Shown piece after piece: positions 8,944-17,683 of a DNA stretch of 64,000 bases. The position numbers and the translations under genes were made by a program. The first letter of the stretch is position 1. Each line of letters starts with the position of its first letter. Where the stretch lies: NCBI RefSeq assembly GCF_002142215.1, contig NZ_NAST01000001.1, positions 1 to 64,000 on the forward strand, in the 5' to 3' direction. The notes beneath the pieces are model-generated. The model did no database searches. It was not told the DNA's origin and was given only the letters and a program-made list of their open reading frames with translations. Origin of the DNA: Gilliamella sp. N-G2. GTDB taxonomy: Bacteria; Pseudomonadota; Gammaproteobacteria; Enterobacterales; Orbaceae.

Positions 8944-10290
8944 CTATTTTTTAATTACATTACTTTTTGACTCAAACTGTTGTTGAGTTATTATTTTACG
9001 AGAAACATTTCTATTCTGATTTTTAACAGCATCGGCCATAATATTATTTTTCTCAATTTGGCCATCTAATCTCGCTTTTGACGAAGGTGATACGATTATG
9101 TCTGAAAATGATGCAAGTCTACTGCTATTTTCTATAAGCATCATTTCTGCTTGCTCTTGCATACCTTGATCATAGAGCTCTAATGCTTTTTCATTCGCAA
9201 TTGTCACTTTTTGAATTTCTGACTCTGCTAAGACATCTTGGATTATTGAATCCTCGACCAATTTTTGATTATTGGTATACGCAATGTTAACCGATTGCGT
9301 TTGATGTTCAATCTTATTTACCAATAAATTATCATACTTCAAATCAACTTGAGCTAAAGTTTTATTTTGACCCACTTTACCTTCATCAGGTATCACTTCT
9401 AACAATACATACTTTTCTTGGTTTGAAAACAATTGATTCATTTTAACCGTGATTTGATTCTCTTTGATCACGCCATCTCGACCGAGTAAACGCACAGGTT
9501 TAACACCATCTTTCAATTGAATAGTAATCACAACGTCTTGAGCAATAGTTGACATTACATCAGTAAATTCGTGAACAAACACATTTTCGAGATCGGCAGA
9601 ATTATTTACAAATACATGATTTCCATCACTATAACTTGCGATCGATGACATTAATAATTCATTATAATCAGAACCAATCCCCATAGTGGTAATAGCAATA
9701 TTCTTTTTCGCGGCAATAATAGCCAATTCAGATAGCTCATTTACTGAGCTTGGACCAACGTTAGCTTGACCATCAGATAGCAAAATAATACGATTAACTT
9801 TATCTTTTGTCAGTTGGTTTTCAACTTGCTTAATACCTTTACTTAAGCCAGCAAATAAAGCTGTTCCTCCACCGGCAAAAACATTTTTATTAATTAATTG
9901 TATAATTTTTTGTTTATTTTTTACTTTGGTTGCAGGCACAATCACTTTTGCTTCATTATCATAAGCAACAATAGATAGCGTATCTTCTTCGTTCAATAAA
10001 TTAACCGCAAAAATAGCTGCTTCTCTCGCTTTTTCGATGCGCTCCCCACCCATTGAACCTGATTTGTCAATAACAATCGCTAAATTAATAGGAACGCGTT
10101 TATTGGTATCAATTTTTTGGCCTGATAATGAGACTTTTAAGTAATTTTTTTCTGGATGGCCTTCCATTATAACTGGTGAAGACAATTCTGAACGAACTTG
10201 AATTTGTTTAACCTCACTATTTTGTTCTGCATAGCTTAATAAGCTACAAATAGAAAGCCCCAACATGGCAAATATTTTAATAAATTTCAT
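8944..10290 (-). CDS. secreted VWA-domain protein linked to a two-component system
   Basis: A 448-residue protein with a cleavable signal peptide (cleavage probably after Ala21, SYA-EQ). A short beta domain is followed by a von Willebrand A domain from about residue 66. Its metal site is intact: DKSGS at 75-79, a Thr in AGGGTALF, and LLSDGQANVG. A beta-sandwich segment (about 250-340) and a helical, charged C terminus follow. The overall pattern recalls YfbK-type bacterial VWA proteins. It is the first gene of the operon with the histidine kinase and response regulator, which makes a role in envelope sensing plausible. The exact function is unknown. Confidence 0.82.
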   Translation of the reverse strand: MKFIKIFAMLGLSICSLLSYAEQNSEVKQIQVRSELSSPVIMEGHPEKNYLKVSLSGQKIDTNKRVPINLAIVIDKSGSMGGERIEKAREAAIFAVNLLNEEDTLSIVAYDNEAKVIVPATKVKNKQKIIQLINKNVFAGGGTALFAGLSKGIKQVENQLTKDKVNRIILLSDGQANVGPSSVNELSELAIIAAKKNIAITTMGIGSDYNELLMSSIASYSDGNHVFVNNSADLENVFVHEFTDVMSTIAQDVVITIQLKDGVKPVRLLGRDGVIKENQITVKMNQLFSNQEKYVLLEVIPDEGKVGQNKTLAQVDLKYDNLLVNKIEHQTQSVNIAYTNNQKLVEDSIIQDVLAESEIQKVTIANEKALELYDQGMQEQAEMMLIENSSRLASFSDIIVSPSSKARLDGQIEKNNIMADAVKNQNRNVSRKIITQQQFESKSNVIKK

Positions 10291-10485
10291 AGTGTTTCCC
10301 TTCCTGTATAAAGTTTATTCAATTATTCACCAATTGCCAAATAAACTGTCTAATTAATGTATTTAATTGTAAAAATTTGTAAAAAGTAAAATCATAACCG
10401 AGATAAAATTATCGTTTAAAAATATGTCTATTCGTACTTAAACTAACCAATCTCTAGATTTTACGGTGTGTTAACTGTTTGTTTA

Positions 10486-10515
10486 TTGCCAGTCAAAACC
10501 GCATAGGTATATAAT
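10486..10515 (+). promoter_or_regulatory. apt promoter
   Basis: TTGCCA (10486-10491), an 18-bp spacer and TATAAT (10510-10515) lie about 45 bp before the apt ATG. A good sigma-70 promoter. Confidence 0.6.
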
Positions 10516-10560
10516 AAAATATTATTTGCTCTTAAAGAGAATAGTTAGAGAACATTTAAT

Positions 10561-11106
10561 ATGACTCAATCAAAACTTGAACTTATCAGAAATAGTATTA
10601 TTACTATACCTAATTATCCTAAACAAGGGATTTTATTTCGGGATATTACCAGTTTATTAGAAGACCCAATCGCCTTCAGAACATCAATCGATCTTTTAAT
10701 TGAGCATTATAAAGATAAAAAAATCGATAAAGTTGTTGGTACCGAAGCGCGTGGTTTTATTTTTGCCGCCCCTCTTGCTTTAGCCTTAGGTGTTGGTTTT
10801 GTGCCTGTTAGAAAACCGAATAAGTTACCGCGTCACGTTTATAGAGAAGAATATCAACTCGAATATGGTACCGACACTTTAGAAATGCATTGTGATGCCA
10901 TAAAACCTAATGAGCGAGTATTGATTATTGACGATCTACTAGCAACAGGAGGGACCGTTGCAGCAACCGCTAAATTAATTCAAAAAGCGGGAGGGATCGC
11001 TGAAGATGCCGCTTTTGTCATCAATTTACCTGATTTACAGGGTAAAACCAAATTAACCGCTATGGGAATCAACTGCTATACGTTAGTCGATTTTGCTGGT
11101 GAATAA
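10561..11106 (+). CDS. apt: adenine phosphoribosyltransferase
   Basis: Converts adenine and PRPP to AMP in purine salvage, in the cytosol. The 181-residue length is typical. Family hallmarks are [15 protein letters not shown] near the N terminus, EARGFIF, the hood residues VRKPNKLP, and the PRPP-binding loop [13 protein letters not shown] at residues 120-132. It has its own promoter, and a GC-rich hairpin follows at 11120-11135. The usual dnaX neighbour is absent. Confidence 0.97.
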   Translation: MTQSKLELIRNSIITIPNYPKQGILFRDITSLLEDPIAFRTSIDLLIEHYKDKKIDKVVGTEARGFIFAAPLALALGVGFVPVRKPNKLPRHVYREEYQLEYGTDTLEMHCDAIKPNERVLIIDDLLATGGTVAATAKLIQKAGGIAEDAAFVINLPDLQGKTKLTAMGINCYTLVDFAGE

Positions 11107-11119
11107 TCTTTATATTATT

Positions 11120-11135
11120 GGGCGATAATTCGCCC
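11120..11135 (+). terminator. putative apt terminator
   Basis: GGGCGA and TCGCCC form a 6-bp stem around TAAT, 13 bp after the apt stop. It is followed by a pyrimidine-rich but imperfect T tract. Confidence 0.45.
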
Positions 11136-11348
11136 TACTTCTAATCTCATATTAGCGATGCTTATTTTAAATATAAACAATTAATTGTTGTTGCTCACCA
11201 TTTATAAATTCCTCTCAATATTTCTGATCAACAGAATAGCATAAAAATGCATATTACAAACCTATAAGCTAATAAAAAAGCTTGATTTTGTTTTTTTAAT
11301 GAATTATTATTCAAAATTACTGCATAATTATTACAAGGAATTTATAAG

Positions 11349-12119
11349 ATGAAAAAATTTAGTCATATCATTGCTAGAACACCGGCGAAATCATTAATTA
11401 ATGGCTTAACGTCAGCTAATCTAGGCAAACCTGACTATCAAAAAGCGCTCGATCAACATAACAGCTACATTCGAGCATTACAACAATGTGATGTCGATAT
11501 CACCATTCTGCCAGCCAGTGAAGAATTTCCTGATTCAGTTTTTGTTGAAGATGTTGCCCTTTGTACACCTCATTGCATAATCATTACTAGACCAGGAGCC
11601 GAATCTCGTCGAGCTGAAACAGAACTAATTACTGAGGCAGTTAGTCGTTTTTATCCAAATAAAGTTGAATATATTAAGGCACCAGGCACCGTAGAAGCGG
11701 GTGACATCATGATGGTTGAAAATCACTTTTACATTGGTCTTTCCGCTCGAACCAATCAAGAAGGTGCAAACCAAATGATTGCAATATTAGAAAAATACGG
11801 TTTAACTGGTTCGGTCGTCACTTTAGAAAAAGTATTACACTTAAAAACGGAACTTGCTTATTTGGAACACAATAACTTATTAGCTGCAGGTGAATTTATT
11901 ACTAAGCCAGAATTTCAACATCTCAATATCATTGAAATCCCTGAACAAGAAAGTTATGCCGCTAACTGTATATGGGTCAATGAACGAGTGATAATGCCGG
12001 CTGGTTATCCTATTACTAAAGCCAGAATTGAAGCACTCGGTTATCAGGTCATTGAAGTTGATACTTCAGAATATCGCAAAATTGATGGTGGAGTAAGCTG
12101 TATGTCATTGCGATTTTAA
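11349..12119 (+). CDS. dimethylarginine dimethylaminohydrolase-like enzyme
   Basis: A 256-residue enzyme of the guanidine-modifying (amidinotransferase) fold. The closest pattern is DDAH, which hydrolyses methylated arginines to citrulline and (di)methylamine. Motifs: DSVFVEDVA, GTVEAGD with Glu116, GLSARTNQEG, LHLKTE with His164, and DGGVSCMSLRF with Cys251. This Cys-His-Glu set is offset by two from the Pseudomonas DDAH numbering as I recall it. SD AAGGAA precedes the ATG. It is followed 44 bp later by an APC-type exchanger on the same strand, probably an operon for importing and breaking down a guanidino compound. Arginine deiminase activity is the main alternative but is less likely at this short length. 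Confidence 0.85.
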   Translation: MKKFSHIIARTPAKSLINGLTSANLGKPDYQKALDQHNSYIRALQQCDVDITILPASEEFPDSVFVEDVALCTPHCIIITRPGAESRRAETELITEAVSRFYPNKVEYIKAPGTVEAGDIMMVENHFYIGLSARTNQEGANQMIAILEKYGLTGSVVTLEKVLHLKTELAYLEHNNLLAAGEFITKPEFQHLNIIEIPEQESYAANCIWVNERVIMPAGYPITKARIEALGYQVIEVDTSEYRKIDGGVSCMSLRF

Positions 12120-12163
12120 TTTAAAAAACCACAAAAATTAAACCAACTAAATAAGAAAACAAT

Positions 12164-13573
12164 ATGAATACACCAGTAAGAAAAAAGCTTGGCATACTTC
12201 CTCTCACATTACTGGTGGTGGGAAGTATTGTCGGTAGTGGTATTTTTAGCCTACCACAAAATATGGCTGAAGGCGCCGGTGCTGGTGCGATACTTATCGC
12301 ATGGGCCGTAACATTATTCGGCATGTTTATGCTGACACGAATATTTCAATATCTTTCTATTCGGTTTTATAAAATTAATGAAGGTTTATATGGTTATGTT
12401 CGTGAAGGATTTGGGGATTATATCGGTTTTAATGCCGCGTGGGGTTATTGGATATCAGCTTGGATGTCTTGTACTAGCTATTTAGTTATCTTATTTAGTG
12501 CATTAGGCTCTTTTGATTGTTTCGCATTTTTTGGTAATGGTACGACAATTCCTGCCGTTATTGCCGGACTTATCCTTTTATGGATTATGCACTTTTTTGT
12601 CATTAACGGAATTTACCAAGCATTTTTACTTAATTGCCTAGTAACGCTAGCTAAAATTGTACCTATCGGTTTATTTATCGTTTGTGTTGTTTTAGCCTTT
12701 AAAGTTTCAACTTTTAACACTGATTTTTGGGGAACACCACAATTAGGGTCAATCATTGATCAGGTAAAATATACTATGCTATATACAGTATGGGTTTATT
12801 TGGGGATTGAAAGTGCTACTGTCTATGCTGCACGAGCGAAAAATATAATCAGTATAAGTCGAGCCACCTTTTTTGGTTTTGCCATTACAAGTCTTTTATT
12901 AGTTTGTGTTTCCGTTCTTTCATTAGGCATTGTGCCACAACATGAACTCGCACAAATGAAAAATCCGTCAATGGCACTTGTAATTGAACATGTCGTTGGT
13001 AGTTGGGGGGCCACATTTATTAATTTTGGTTTGATAGTTTCAGTAACTGGTGGATTATTATCATGGTTAATGTTAGCTGCAGAAATGTTATTTTTAGCCG
13101 GTCAAGGTAAACAACATACTGTTCCTAGCTGCTTTGGTAAACTTAATAAAAACAGCACGCCAGCTAATGCTTTATGGTTAACAACCAGCTTAATTAGCTT
13201 GTTGATTATACTTGCTCATTTTTATGAATCTGGTTATAACACGCTGATTCAATTATCAACATCTATGGTGCTTATCCCCTATCTACTTTCAGCACTGTTT
13301 ATGTTTAAATTAGCAATACATCAACCTAGAAAATACCTAATTTTCATTGGCGCATTTGGCTCGCTATATGGACTTTGGTTAATCTATGCTGGCGGCGTAT
13401 CATATTTACTACTATCAATGATTTTATATAGTGTTGGACTATTATTCTATCTTTATGCCAGAAAGCAAAGGCAACTGTCAGCGTTTAGCTATTTACATGA
13501 TAAAATTTATGCCATAGCTATAGTGGTACTTGCCATTATTGCCATTGTTTATTTTTATATCATTCCTCATTAA
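12164..13573 (+). CDS. APC-family amino acid exchanger (ArcD/basic amino acid antiporter-like)
   Basis: A 469-residue inner-membrane transporter with about 12 hydrophobic segments. The APC signature GSIVGSGIFSLPQN lies in the first helix, and the N-terminal half resembles arginine/ornithine and lysine-type antiporters (INEGLYGYVREGFGDYIGF). It lies directly downstream of the DDAH-like gene. A simple reading is import of arginine or a methylarginine in exchange for a product such as citrulline or ornithine. The substrate is inferred, not shown. The 15-bp gap to the convergent trmN gene leaves no room for a separate terminator. Confidence 0.8.
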   Translation: MNTPVRKKLGILPLTLLVVGSIVGSGIFSLPQNMAEGAGAGAILIAWAVTLFGMFMLTRIFQYLSIRFYKINEGLYGYVREGFGDYIGFNAAWGYWISAWMSCTSYLVILFSALGSFDCFAFFGNGTTIPAVIAGLILLWIMHFFVINGIYQAFLLNCLVTLAKIVPIGLFIVCVVLAFKVSTFNTDFWGTPQLGSIIDQVKYTMLYTVWVYLGIESATVYAARAKNIISISRATFFGFAITSLLLVCVSVLSLGIVPQHELAQMKNPSMALVIEHVVGSWGATFINFGLIVSVTGGLLSWLMLAAEMLFLAGQGKQHTVPSCFGKLNKNSTPANALWLTTSLISLLIILAHFYESGYNTLIQLSTSMVLIPYLLSALFMFKLAIHQPRKYLIFIGAFGSLYGLWLIYAGGVSYLLLSMILYSVGLLFYLYARKQRQLSAFSYLHDKIYAIAIVVLAIIAIVYFYIIPH

Positions 13574-13588
13574 TCAATAAATAAGGCG

Positions 13589-14335
13589 TTATTTACGAAA
13601 TAAATAAAAATCGGTCAACAGTTGTCTAAATTGTTGGGAATAACGCCCTTCTTCATCTCGCATATCCAGTGATTGACGTTCAATACTAGCATGCTGATTA
13701 AATGAAAATGCCATCAGTACTAATGAATAATCTTTATTCGCTGTATATTTAACTTGCAGTTCATGACACAAATATAACTGATTTAACCCAGTTAATTGCT
13801 TAAATTGCTCAGCAAGATGATAAGGTAAAACTAAACAAAACAACCCTTGCGGATTTAATAATCGTTTTACTACATCAATAAGTTGCTGATAGTTGAGACT
13901 TTCAGTATAACGGGCTAATTGCCGTTCTGTACTACGACACTCTACAGCAGACTGAAAATAAGGAGGATTAGTGACAATTAAATCATAACATCTTTGCTCA
14001 GTGGTCCTAAATTGATTCACATCGATATTTAATGGCTTAATATTTTTAAAGCCTGCATTTAAGCTATTCTCTCGACATTGCAATACCGCTTGCATATCGA
14101 TATCAATTGCATCAATTTGACATGCTTGGTGTTCTAAACGTTGAGCTAACATTAAGGCAATTACACCACATCCAGTACCGATATCTAAAACATGTTGTAC
14201 ATCATCTTTAATTGGTACCCATGCACCTAATAAACAACTATCAGTTGTCACCTTCATTGGACTTTTGTCGTGAGCAACAAAAAAACGTTTAAAGGTAAAA
14301 CCACCTTGTTTTAATGGTAATTGATTATTTGCCAT
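13589..14335 (-). CDS. trmN: tRNA1(Val) (adenine37-N6)-methyltransferase
   Basis: A YfiC-type SAM-dependent enzyme that makes m6A37 in tRNA1(Val). The 248-residue protein has a [19 protein letters not shown] start, the SAM motif [25 protein letters not shown], and the N6-methylating tetrapeptide NPPY inside VTNPPYF. A longer frame would begin at TTG 14371. The ATG at 14335 gives the family length and overlaps the nfi 3' end by 11 bp, suggesting translational coupling. Confidence 0.92.
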   Translation of the reverse strand: MANNQLPLKQGGFTFKRFFVAHDKSPMKVTTDSCLLGAWVPIKDDVQHVLDIGTGCGVIALMLAQRLEHQACQIDAIDIDMQAVLQCRENSLNAGFKNIKPLNIDVNQFRTTEQRCYDLIVTNPPYFQSAVECRSTERQLARYTESLNYQQLIDVVKRLLNPQGLFCLVLPYHLAEQFKQLTGLNQLYLCHELQVKYTANKDYSLVLMAFSFNQHASIERQSLDMRDEEGRYSQQFRQLLTDFYLFRK

Positions 14336-14996
14336 GCTTAAATTTTCTAAATAATGGTTTATTCGATGCAATTGCGTCAGCCCAGCGAGTTGGTTCAGGC
14401 AATCGATAACCTCGTAAACACTGTTTTACCCAATGTAATGCACTAGTTTGACTAATTTTGTGTCCTGCTGAAATAAATAACGGATTACAATTATTTTTAC
14501 TCTGCAATACCCAACCAATTTGCTCATGTTTATCTAGCAAAGGGGTTACATTACCCGCTTGTTTTGCTTGCTCTTGATATTGCCCACATAATTTGCTTTT
14601 TGCGACACCTATAGTTGGCATATCTAACAATAAACCGAGATGACTAGCAATTCCTAAACGTCTTGGATGCGCTATCCCCTGACCATCAACTAATAGTAAA
14701 TCAGGTTTATGTTTAAGCTGTTGCCATGCATTTAACAATGCTGGGTATTCTCGAAAAGATAGATATCCCGGAATATAGGGAAAACTTGTCGCTAATCGAG
14801 CAATATGATACTCAACCAAATCAAAATCAGGGAAAGTCAATGTCACTATCGCAGCTCTAGTTACTGTTCCATCTTGCTCAAAACCAACATCTGTACCAGC
14901 AATTAATTTGATTGCTGGATTAAATTCATCAACCAGCCTCACCTGTTCGGCTAGTTGTTGTTGTGAATGTTTTAATTGTGCTAAATTGATAGACAT
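14325..14996 (-). CDS. nfi: endonuclease V
   Basis: Cleaves DNA near deaminated bases such as hypoxanthine. Motifs: GTDVGF near the N terminus, [30 protein letters not shown] with the catalytic acidic residues, [10 protein letters not shown], and SAGHKIS. The frame opens at TTG 15026, but the ATG at 14996 gives 223 residues, the E. coli length, and is preferred. It is divergent from yigZ by about 55 bp and overlaps trmN downstream. Confidence 0.95.
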   Translation of the reverse strand: MSINLAQLKHSQQQLAEQVRLVDEFNPAIKLIAGTDVGFEQDGTVTRAAIVTLTFPDFDLVEYHIARLATSFPYIPGYLSFREYPALLNAWQQLKHKPDLLLVDGQGIAHPRRLGIASHLGLLLDMPTIGVAKSKLCGQYQEQAKQAGNVTPLLDKHEQIGWVLQSKNNCNPLFISAGHKISQTSALHWVKQCLRGYRLPEPTRWADAIASNKPLFRKFKHGK

Positions 14997-15050
14997 TTCA
15001 ATTCTGCTGAGTATTATGAGTTGCAATAAAACGATTTTACCAGAATTAGT

Positions 15051-15632
15051 ATGTCTTATACATTAACAAATCCTAGCCAATTAATCGAAGAGATAAAAAA
15101 AAGCCGCTTTATTGTCAATGCGGCTCCAATTATTAATGCTCAACAGGCAGCCGAGTTTATCGACAGCGTCAGTGATCCAAATGCAACACATAATTGTTGG
15201 GCATGGAAAATTGGTCAACAATATCGCTTTAATGATGATGGAGAACCAACCAGTACCGCAGGCCGCCCTATTTTATCTGCCATCGAAGGTCAAGATTGTG
15301 ATCAGGTGGTAGTGGTAGTTACACGTTATTTTGGTGGTATCAAATTAGGTACAGGTGGACTCATTCGGGCTTACGGTGGTTCGGCTAGTCATTGTTTACA
15401 ACAAGCAGAATTAATTGAACTTATCACTAGAATTTCTTTGCAATTTCACTGCTATTACAATGAATGGCCAATTATCGAAAACCGTTTAAAAGAACTGGAT
15501 GCACTCATTGAACAACAAGATTTTGATGCTGAAGGCGTAACTGTCAGTATTGCTATCACACTAGATAATCTAGCTATACTCAAAAAAAATATTAGCGATA
15601 TTACTCGCGGTAGAGTGATTATCAAGACTTAA
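15051..15632 (+). CDS. yigZ: YigZ/IMPACT-family protein
   Basis: A 193-residue member of the UPF0029 family. The N-terminal domain carries [23 protein letters not shown] and [23 protein letters not shown], the family signature. The C-terminal part is a ferredoxin-like domain. The eukaryotic relative IMPACT regulates translation stress signalling. The bacterial role is not settled. The downstream gap contains the CRISPR-like repeats. Confidence 0.93.
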   Translation: MSYTLTNPSQLIEEIKKSRFIVNAAPIINAQQAAEFIDSVSDPNATHNCWAWKIGQQYRFNDDGEPTSTAGRPILSAIEGQDCDQVVVVVTRYFGGIKLGTGGLIRAYGGSASHCLQQAELIELITRISLQFHCYYNEWPIIENRLKELDALIEQQDFDAEGVTVSIAITLDNLAILKKNISDITRGRVIIKT

Positions 15633-15656
15633 AATACCTGTATAAACACACAGTCA

Positions 15657-15727
15657 AATATGACAAAAAAATTGGTAGAAATTGTAGACTGAGTATTTTA
15701 ATTATAAAACAAATGGTTATAATTAGA
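15657..15727 (+). promoter_or_regulatory. CRISPR leader-like sequence
   Basis: An AT-rich stretch directly before the first repeat, with TTGGTAGAAATTGTAGACTG and then GGTTATAATTAGA touching the repeat. From memory, enterobacterial type I-E leaders end in a very similar way (TTGGTAGA..., GGTTATGTTTAGA). It fixes the orientation: the most intact repeat is next to the leader. Confidence 0.6.
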
Positions 15728-15878
15728 GTGTTCCCTATACACATAGGGATAAACCGTATCATTGGGATGACATACATTTTATAAAAAAGTGTTTCCTATA
15801 TGCATAGGGTTAAATCGCCCATATAAAAGTTGGGATTTGTGTATACTTAGTTTTCCCTATCAATATAAAGATAGATTA
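15728..15878 (+). CRISPR. short decayed type I-E-like CRISPR array (3 repeats, 2 spacers)
   Basis: Repeat 1 (15728-15756, 29 bp) begins GTGTTCCC and ends GGGATAAACCG, the typical I-E repeat ends, with a CCCTAT/ATAGGG hairpin. Repeat 2 (15789-15817) matches it at 24 of 29 positions. Repeat 3 (15850-15878) matches at 19 of 29 and has lost its hairpin and 3' end. Both spacers (15757-15788, 15818-15849) are exactly 32 bp, giving the 61-bp period of type I-E arrays. No cas gene lies in the window. It may be a relic, or an array served by Cas proteins encoded elsewhere. Confidence 0.78.
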
Positions 15879-15945
15879 AAAATAGATGAATATGATAGGA
15901 AGCGCTGGAATTATTTTTGGTTTGTTTTCGCGTAAAATTCAATTA

Positions 15946-15982
15946 TTTTTGACCAGCAAAACTCAATATTACTGGTCAAAAA
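15946..15982. repeat. 11-bp inverted repeat with T-start and A-end
   Basis: TTTTTGACCAG (15946-15956) and CTGGTCAAAAA (15972-15982) form a perfect stem with a 15-nt loop, 32 bp past the end of the YcxB-like gene. A terminator would have A before and T after the stem; here the order is reversed on both strands, so this is not a classic one. Confidence 0.5.
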
Positions 15983-16014
15983 CTTGCTAAAAGAGAGTTA
16001 AATCTTCGCTTTGA

Positions 16015-16665
16015 TTATTTAAACGTTACTAAATCTTTATAATGTTTATTTACAGCAGTTATTAACGACCTAACTTGTTCATCACCATCAATAAAGATAT
16101 AAACATTATCTAATCGAGGATAATATTGCTTGAAAAATTTTCCACTTGGGGTTCTTGCCGGACAAAAATGGAAAACAAGTGCATCCTTGCTACAACCCAT
16201 AGCCATAAAATCGTCCCAATAAAAAATACCTTCCATATCGATCGATTTTATGTAGATACCTTCTTGGAAATAAGCACAATAACATTCAACAGGCCATTCA
16301 AGATTTTTTTTATAAAGCTTCTTAACTGAACGTATTTCTAAATATATATTGAAATAATGATTTACAAGATAGACTAAAATTCCTATGTCAATTAAAGGAA
16401 TTACAGTCAAATACTTTCCAACTTTGTTGGCAAAAGAAGGTGAGAATAAATTAATTATATAAGTTACTATAATGGCGAGGATAAAGGCAACAATCACAGC
16501 AAAAAAAGTGATTATTGCCTTTTTAGGAAAATACATACGATGTATTATTCGGGAAATTTTTGCCAAAATCTCTGCTCGTGATTCAAATCTAATTGTACGC
16601 TCAAACAAAAAATGCGCCTCTTTAGGATCGAAAGCATAATAAGGTTCTTTTACTCGTTGTTTCAT
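16015..16665 (-). CDS. YcxB-like membrane protein
   Basis: A 216-residue protein with a cytosolic N terminus of about 50 residues, two adjoining membrane segments (about 50-75 and 85-105), and a soluble C-terminal part. In that part EGIYIKS..GIFYWDDF and a late FIDGDEQVRSLI fit the YcxB-like domain (PF14317). AGGAATATC precedes the ATG well. It is monocistronic. The function is unknown, and the domain call is by pattern only. Confidence 0.65.
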   Translation of the reverse strand: MKQRVKEPYYAFDPKEAHFLFERTIRFESRAEILAKISRIIHRMYFPKKAIITFFAVIVAFILAIIVTYIINLFSPSFANKVGKYLTVIPLIDIGILVYLVNHYFNIYLEIRSVKKLYKKNLEWPVECYCAYFQEGIYIKSIDMEGIFYWDDFMAMGCSKDALVFHFCPARTPSGKFFKQYYPRLDNVYIFIDGDEQVRSLITAVNKHYKDLVTFK

Positions 16666-16858
16666 TGATATTCCTAATAAGATTTCTTTTAATGATAAAC
16701 AGAATTATTATAGAACATCACGATTAGTTGTAAATTACCTCTTTCACTTTTCTATCGCATATAGAAATTCCCTTATAATTTTATGTAGTTAATTCTCCTA
16801 TTAATATTTATTGTTAGCTAATATCTTTGTAAAACTTATTAAAATATTGAAGATAATT

Positions 16859-17650
16859 TTATTTATCTTTCAATTCATATACAGTACCGTCACCCCAAGT
16901 ACCAATATAATAGCTACCATTATGATAAGCTAACGCTACTGCTCCAGATAAATTGCCAACTAAGGTCGATACTTTTTTAGTTTTTACATCAATTTGTCGA
17001 ACCATTCCAGCACCATTATCAATAACGGCGGCAACATTTGGTGCAACTGTAACAATACCAACACCTGGGCGATTAAAATCCGAACCTAGCTCAGTTTTAG
17101 AGCCATTTGGGCTGATCATGGTTAAACGACCACTGTATTGTGAAACAACTAAACTGTTATCAGCTAATTGAGTTACACCAACTGGTGTGGTCAATCCACG
17201 AGCAATAATGCTTTTTTTCTTAGTTTTAAGATCAAGAGAAACTATCTCACCAGTTGAACGATTAGTAATGAGTAATTGGCCTTGATTAGAAAAAGCGATA
17301 CCAGTAGGAGTATGATAACCATCAGATATTTTTTCTGATTTACCATTACTATCAATTTTTACAATATAATCATCGCCATATGATGAAACATAAACATTAT
17401 CTTCTGCATCAATAACGATACCAGCTGGTGAAGATATACCTGAATAAAAAGTCTCTGTTTCACCATTTGATTTGACTCTCGTAACTGAGTTACCTGACCA
17501 ATTGGTTACATACATTAATCCCTTACTATCAAACGCAATGCCTGTTGGTGCACTAAAGCTTGAAGAAATTTTAGTTAAATCAGCCATACAGAATGCTCCA
17601 TAAAAACAACAAAATATAAATAGTGAAAATTGTAACAATCTTTTTTTCAT
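16859..17650 (-). CDS. periplasmic NHL/SMP-30-like beta-propeller protein
   Basis: A 263-residue protein with a signal peptide (likely cleavage after Ala23, CMA-DL). About six repeats of some 40 residues follow, each with a PTGIAFDSKG..YVTN-like core (PAGIVIDAEDNVYVSS, PTGIAFSNQGQLLITN, PVGVTQLADNSLVVSQ). This is a beta-propeller of the NHL or gluconolactonase-like type, exported to the periplasm. SD AAGGAGA precedes the ATG. It starts 33 bp after the MFS transporter gene on the same strand and is probably its operon partner. Lactone hydrolysis or ligand binding are possible roles; no catalytic residues can be assigned with confidence. Confidence 0.75.
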   Translation of the reverse strand: MKKRLLQFSLFIFCCFYGAFCMADLTKISSSFSAPTGIAFDSKGLMYVTNWSGNSVTRVKSNGETETFYSGISSPAGIVIDAEDNVYVSSYGDDYIVKIDSNGKSEKISDGYHTPTGIAFSNQGQLLITNRSTGEIVSLDLKTKKKSIIARGLTTPVGVTQLADNSLVVSQYSGRLTMISPNGSKTELGSDFNRPGVGIVTVAPNVAAVIDNGAGMVRQIDVKTKKVSTLVGNLSGAVALAYHNGSYYIGTWGDGTVYELKDK

Positions 17651-17683
17651 GATGAGTCTCCTTAATAATTAATACCTACAATT

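Larger units (their letters stand above)
15633..16014. other. gene-free gap holding a CRISPR relic and an inverted repeat
   Basis: 382 bp without a coding frame, between yigZ and the convergent YcxB-like gene. It contains an AT-rich leader-like stretch (15657-15727), three repeat units at an exact 61-bp period (15728-15878), then an 11-bp inverted repeat (15946-15982). Confidence 0.7.

Noticed and set aside
14336-14371. TTG-extended N terminus of the trmN gene
   Set aside because: The extension runs over the nfi 3' end and adds residues absent from the family; the ATG at 14335 gives the normal length.
15633-16014. cas genes next to the CRISPR-like repeats
   Set aside because: Both neighbours (yigZ and a YcxB-like protein) are unrelated to Cas families, and none appears elsewhere in the window.
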